A stretch of 64,000 nt of DNA from an uncultured Clostridia bacterium. Its GTDB lineage: Bacteria; Bacillota; Clostridia; TANB77; UBA1234. A model generated the notes under the pieces. It saw only the letters and a program-made list of their open reading frames with translations. It searched no databases and was not told where the DNA came from. Position numbers and translations under genes: made by a program. The DNA lies in the NCBI GenBank assembly GCA_934149305.1, contig CAKPEF010000008.1, forward strand, positions 4,682 through 68,681, read 5' to 3'. Positions 60,306-64,000 of the stretch are shown here, piece after piece (position 1 is the stretch's first letter; the number at the start of each line of letters is the position of its first letter).

Positions 60306-60923
60306 TTATGTATAATAATATGTATCTATGTTAGAAATTTGGGCACTTCTATCTGTAATTTCTGTTATTTCTGCTAAAATGCCTTTTTCTTTGCTTTTTT
60401 CTAATACTATATTTATACATATTTTTTGATCGTATTCTACCTTTTTTATAGGGATTTTATTCTTTTGAACATAGTGATTTACTATATCATAATAGCCATA
60501 CTCTACTACGATTTCATATTCACTACATAATTTCATTTCTACTTTTTTACTCGACAAGATTGCTTCTTTTGCTGCACCACTATATGCTCTAACTAATCCT
60601 CCTGTGCCAAGTAGTATCCCCCCAAAATATCTAGTAACAACAACTAATACATTTTGTAAATTTTCTCCTCGCAAAATATCTAATATTGGAACTCCTGCCG
60701 TTCCACTTGGTTCTCCATCATCACTAAATCTTTCACTAGCATTAGCTATTCTATATGCAAATACATTGTGCCTAGCATCTCTATGCATTTTTTTTACTTT
60801 TGCAAGTTTGCTACTTACTTCTTCTTCTGATTTTACTTTTAATATTTTTGCTATAAATCTTGATTTCTTTTCTACGATTTCTTTTTCTACTTCATCTTCA
60901 ATAGTGAAAAATTTATCTAACAC
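60306..60923 (-). CDS. yigZ: YigZ/IMPACT-family protein
   Basis: 205 residues. ARHNVFAYRI, RFSDDGEPSGTAGVPIL and VTRYFGGILLGTGGLVRAYS are diagnostic of the UPF0029/IMPACT N-terminal domain; the C-terminal ferredoxin-like half is also present. The cellular role in bacteria is not settled. GTG at 60921-60923 follows AAGGGGGG at good spacing. Confidence 0.9.
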   Translation of the reverse strand: MLDKFFTIEDEVEKEIVEKKSRFIAKILKVKSEEEVSSKLAKVKKMHRDARHNVFAYRIANASERFSDDGEPSGTAGVPILDILRGENLQNVLVVVTRYFGGILLGTGGLVRAYSGAAKEAILSSKKVEMKLCSEYEIVVEYGYYDIVNHYVQKNKIPIKKVEYDQKICINIVLEKSKEKGILAEITEITDRSAQISNIDTYYYT

Positions 60924-61087
60924 CGATGTTTCCCCCCTTGTTTGCAATCATATTATATCTATTTTTTACAAAATGTTACAAGCTTTTTACATCTTCCGTA
61001 TTCGACATTTTTCGGCAAAAAGCTTTGAAAATGTTGTGGCTCTTGTTTTTGCAGTTTACCATTTATTGTATCTGTTTTTATTTTTTA

Positions 61088-62320
61088 CTAAGAACTTTTT
61101 CCTGCCACATATCCTGTGCTATACGCTATTTGCAAATTGAATCCGCCTGTGTATGCATCTACATCTATTATTTCACCTGCGAAATATAGACCTTTTATTA
61201 TTTTTGACTCCATCGTTGAAGAATTTATTTCTTTTGTGCATACTCCTCCAGCAGTTACAATTGCTTCTTCTATTGGTCTAAAATCTTTTATTTCAAATTC
61301 TAGGTTCTTTAATAAATATGCTAAATTATGTCTTTCTTCTTTTGTTATTTGATCTGTTTGTTTTTCAATATTTATATTAGCTATTGATAATATATAATCT
61401 ATCATTTTGCTTGGAAGTAAGTCGCCAAGCGAATTTTTAAATTGTTTTTTAGTGTACTTTTCTAAGTCTCTTTGTATTCTAGCTTCTAATTTTTCTGTTT
61501 GAAGTGCTGGTTTTAGGTCTATACTTAAAGTAATTTCTCTATTTTTCAATTTTTTATTTACATTTTTCACTCTTAATAAATGTGCACTTCCGCTTAGTAT
61601 AATAGGTCCAGAGACTCCGAAGTGTGTAAATACCATTTCGCCAAAGTCATCATATACGCATTTAGTACCATCTTTTATTTTTATTGCTACATTCTTTAAT
61701 GAAAGTCCTTGCAAATTAGGAACTTTGTATAGCTCTAATGGTACTAGCGATGCCTTTGGTTCAACTATTGTATGTCCTAACTTTTTAGCAAGTGCATATC
61801 CACTTCCATCACTACCTGTCATTGGATAGCTTTTACCGCCTGTGGCCAAAATCACACTATCACATTCATATTTTTTATCTGCCGTTTTTACTCCTGTCAC
61901 TTTTCCATCGCTTATTAAAATAGCTTCCACTGCTGAATTCACAATTACTTTTACTTTTCTTTTATCCATTTCTTTTTTCAGCTTATCCACTATAAAAAGA
62001 GCATCATCGGTAACTGGAAATACTCTTTCTCCTCTTTCTACTTTTGTCTCAACTCCAATAGAATGGAAAAAGTTTATTGCATCAATATTAGTGAAACTAT
62101 TGAATACACTATACAAGAATTTTCCGTTTCCAGGAACATTTTTTATAAAATTGTCTATATCGGTTGCATTTGTTATATTGCATCTACCTTTGCCTGTTAT
62201 TGATAACTTTCTACCAACACTACGCATTTTTTCAAGCAATATTACATTACTTCCATTCTTACTTGCTGTAATGGCTGCCATCATTCCGGCAGGTCCGCCA
62301 CCAATTACAATAACATTCAT
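61088..62320 (-). CDS. HI0933/YhiN-family flavoprotein
   Basis: 410 residues. FAD-binding NVIVIGGGPAGMMAAITASKNGSNVILLE, the second motif GRKLSITGKGRCNITNA, LATGGKSYPMTGSDGSGY and the C-terminal GLYFAGEIIDVDAYTGGFNLQIAYSTGYVAG are diagnostic. The reaction of this NAD(P)/FAD oxidoreductase-like family is not known. It follows the 62336 gene by 15 nt in the same operon. Confidence 0.9.
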   Translation of the reverse strand: MNVIVIGGGPAGMMAAITASKNGSNVILLEKMRSVGRKLSITGKGRCNITNATDIDNFIKNVPGNGKFLYSVFNSFTNIDAINFFHSIGVETKVERGERVFPVTDDALFIVDKLKKEMDKRKVKVIVNSAVEAILISDGKVTGVKTADKKYECDSVILATGGKSYPMTGSDGSGYALAKKLGHTIVEPKASLVPLELYKVPNLQGLSLKNVAIKIKDGTKCVYDDFGEMVFTHFGVSGPIILSGSAHLLRVKNVNKKLKNREITLSIDLKPALQTEKLEARIQRDLEKYTKKQFKNSLGDLLPSKMIDYILSIANINIEKQTDQITKEERHNLAYLLKNLEFEIKDFRPIEEAIVTAGGVCTKEINSSTMESKIIKGLYFAGEIIDVDAYTGGFNLQIAYSTGYVAGKSS

Positions 62321-62335
62321 TGTTATTTCCTCTCT

Positions 62336-63556
62336 TTATTTATTCATATATTTTACGGCTTCAATGACTGCCAAACGACCATATGTATATGTAAGTCCAC
62401 CTTGCAAATATGCTACATATGGTGGTCTAACTGGGCCATCACAACTTAACTCTATAGATGAACCTGATGTAAATGCCCCTGATGCCATTATTACTTTACT
62501 ATCGTATCCTGGCATTGGTGATGGTTCTGGAACCACATTCGAATCAACTGGTGAGTTCATTTGGATTGCTTGGCAGAATTTTATTAGCTTATGCTCATCA
62601 TTAAATTTAATCATTTGAACTATATCAGAACGCTTTTGATCGTATTTAGGTGATACCTCATAACCTAGCTCATCCATTAGTCTTGATGCAAATATTCCTA
62701 CTTTTTTAGCCTCACAAACTGTATGTGGTGCCATGTATATTCCTTGCAATACACTTATATTAAAATCAAATGTCGCTCCGCCCTCTTTACCAAGTCCTGG
62801 TGCACTATATCTATCGCTTATTAGTTCAATTAAATCTTTCTTTCCTACAATGTATCCACCAGTTCTTGCAATTCCGGCACCTATGTTTTTAATAAGTGAA
62901 CCAACACATACATCTGCACCAATTTCTATTGGTTCTTTTGTATCTGTAAATTCTCCATAGCAGTTATCTACCATAACTATTACATTGCTATCTGCTTCTT
63001 TTACAACTTTTATAGCTTCTTCCATTTCAGAAATCAAGAATGCATTTCTATAAGCATACCCTCTTGAACGTTGCATTATTACTAATTTTAAATCTTTCTT
63101 TGAAACACGTTCTTTGATTTTCTTTAAATCAAACTTGTTTCCATCTATTAAATCAATTTGCTCATATTTAACTCCAAAAGCCTTTAATGAGCTACTATTT
63201 TCTCTTATTCCAAGTACTTCATCTAATGTGTCATATGGCTTACCATTTATGCTTAAAACGGTATCTCCTGGTCTTAAAATGCCAAATAAAGTAGTAGATA
63301 TTGTATGTGTGCCAGATATAAACTGCATTCTAACGATTGCATCTTCTGCTTTAAATACATCTGCATATATTCTCTCAGCAGCCTCTCTACCTATATCTCC
63401 ATAGCCATAGCCTGTTGTTCCATGTAAATGTGCCTCGCTTATCTTTTCTCTCTTAAAAGCATTTAATACCTTTTCAGAATTTATTCTTTCTATTTCCTCA
63501 TTTTCCTCAAATTGTGGTCTTATTTCTTTTTCAACTTTTTTAATTAGTTCTTCCAT
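62336..63556 (-). CDS. PLP-dependent methionine-gamma-lyase-family (aluminium-resistance) protein
   Basis: 406 residues of the Met_gamma_lyase (PF06838) type PLP enzymes. HLHGTTGYGYGDIGREAAERIYA, QFISGTHTISTTLFGILRPGD, MVDNCYGEFTD and the probable PLP-lysine region GSLIKNIGAGIARTGGYIVG are typical. Frequently annotated as aluminium-resistance protein; the natural substrate is not proven. Its start follows AAAGGAG. Confidence 0.9.
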   Translation of the reverse strand: MEELIKKVEKEIRPQFEENEEIERINSEKVLNAFKREKISEAHLHGTTGYGYGDIGREAAERIYADVFKAEDAIVRMQFISGTHTISTTLFGILRPGDTVLSINGKPYDTLDEVLGIRENSSSLKAFGVKYEQIDLIDGNKFDLKKIKERVSKKDLKLVIMQRSRGYAYRNAFLISEMEEAIKVVKEADSNVIVMVDNCYGEFTDTKEPIEIGADVCVGSLIKNIGAGIARTGGYIVGKKDLIELISDRYSAPGLGKEGGATFDFNISVLQGIYMAPHTVCEAKKVGIFASRLMDELGYEVSPKYDQKRSDIVQMIKFNDEHKLIKFCQAIQMNSPVDSNVVPEPSPMPGYDSKVIMASGAFTSGSSIELSCDGPVRPPYVAYLQGGLTYTYGRLAVIEAVKYMNK

Positions 63557-63581
63557 TTTATTCTCCTTTTATTATTTATAT

Positions 63582-63645
63582 TTAGCTCTTCTATGCTTAA
63601 GCTACTTTTTGATAATTTTTTTGTCTTTTTCACAAGTTAGCCTAT
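63582..63645 (+). repeat. Decayed fragment of the dispersed repeat
   Basis: TAGCTCTTCTATGCTTAAGC, then TACTTTTTGATAATTTTTTTG and CACAAGTTAGCCTATCACAT: core and right end of a family R1 unit with many changes. Confidence 0.4.
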
Positions 63646-63687
63646 CACATCATTTTTTTGAATTTTTTGAATTTTTCTCACTATTCC

Positions 63688-63820
63688 GTTACTATTCAGC
63701 CTTAATTCATGACAAAGCTGAATTATAATGTTTTTATGGAGCACACCTAAGCTCCTCGACATTTTTATAGCACACATTTACATTTGATATATACTTTTAT
63801 TTTGAAGAATGAATAGTAAC
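63688..63820 (+). repeat. Dispersed repeat, family R2, best-preserved copy
   Basis: 133 bp with perfect 11-bp inverted ends GTTACTATTCA / TGAATAGTAAC and core GGAGCACACCTAAGCTCC. Flanks ACTATTCC (left) and ACTATCCC (right) look like an 8-bp target duplication with one change. The rest of the 444 nt after the 62336 gene's start shows no gene up to the window end. Confidence 0.8.
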
Positions 63821-64000
63821 ACTATCCCAGCTATTATACTTAAATAATTAGAAAAAAATTCGACAAAATTTTCGCTTTTTATTATATATGTTTTTACATA
63901 ATTTGTCAACAAAAAGTGGCAGGTTATATGAATAATCAATGATAAAATCACCCTATAAAAGTTTTCAATGATTTGTTCACCCCTTTAATATATAATTAGG

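Overview
The window is AT-rich DNA from a low-GC, endospore-forming member of the Bacillota, most likely an anaerobic Clostridia lineage. Supporting evidence: a clostridial-style S10-spc-alpha ribosomal superoperon, zinc-type S14, zinc-lid adenylate kinase, Spo0A, a pro-SigK type sigma factor and the SpoIVFA/SpoIVFB pair that would process it. The exact genus cannot be named from the sequence. Nearly all genes lie on the minus strand.

Layout (left to right): FeoA/FeoB iron uptake (FeoB cut by the window edge), a DUF362 protein and MurF (1-3.7 kb); small surface and unknown proteins, TcdA, a pentapeptide-repeat protein, a HEPN/MNT toxin-antitoxin pair and sigK (3.8-8.4 kb); a GC-richer thymidylate-kinase-like gene, a PHP phosphoesterase and the KtrA/KtrB potassium uptake genes (8.5-12.5 kb); the ribosomal superoperon from rplQ back to rpsJ (13-34.7 kb), interrupted between map and adk by a TetR/MMPL-transporter/secreted-protein operon; Fic, an Rsm22-like methyltransferase, alanine racemase and Tex (35-41 kb); a radical SAM/SPASM enzyme with a small LYG-repeat membrane protein (41-42.5 kb); repeat-rich unknown proteins and a 1062-residue pilin-like surface protein (43-48.4 kb); SpoIVFB/SpoIVFA, a split membrane protein, a UDP-sugar pyrophosphorylase, PflX-like radical SAM, HD-GYP, HtrA, YidD and a Bax-inhibitor-like protein (48.4-58 kb); then spo0A next to a small type I toxin-antitoxin candidate, YigZ, an HI0933-family flavoprotein and a methionine-gamma-lyase-family protein (58-63.6 kb).

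The main discovery candidate is a recurrent +1 frameshift at CGG codons. sigK is broken once, ktrB twice and a membrane-protein gene once. In all four places the zero frame meets a CGG codon, and skipping exactly its C (reading GGN, glycine) restores the full protein in family-correct register. Reading the other genes by eye I found no in-frame CGG in any conserved gene. CGG appears as an ordinary codon only in three orphan or foreign-looking genes (8.6, 42.7 and 58.1 kb). This fits a host where CGG is unassigned or very poorly decoded and has become a programmed +1 shift signal.

Second, about thirteen copies of a short palindromic repeat (core GGAGCACACTGTGCTCC, two families with different inverted ends) fill the gaps between co-directional genes. 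They usually run from the stop codon of one gene to just before the ribosome binding site of the next, in a fixed orientation. Some copies carry 7-8 bp target duplications. Third, the 3' end of spo0A is duplicated as a 38-bp direct repeat that brackets the type I toxin-antitoxin module. I saw no tRNA, rRNA or CRISPR array.
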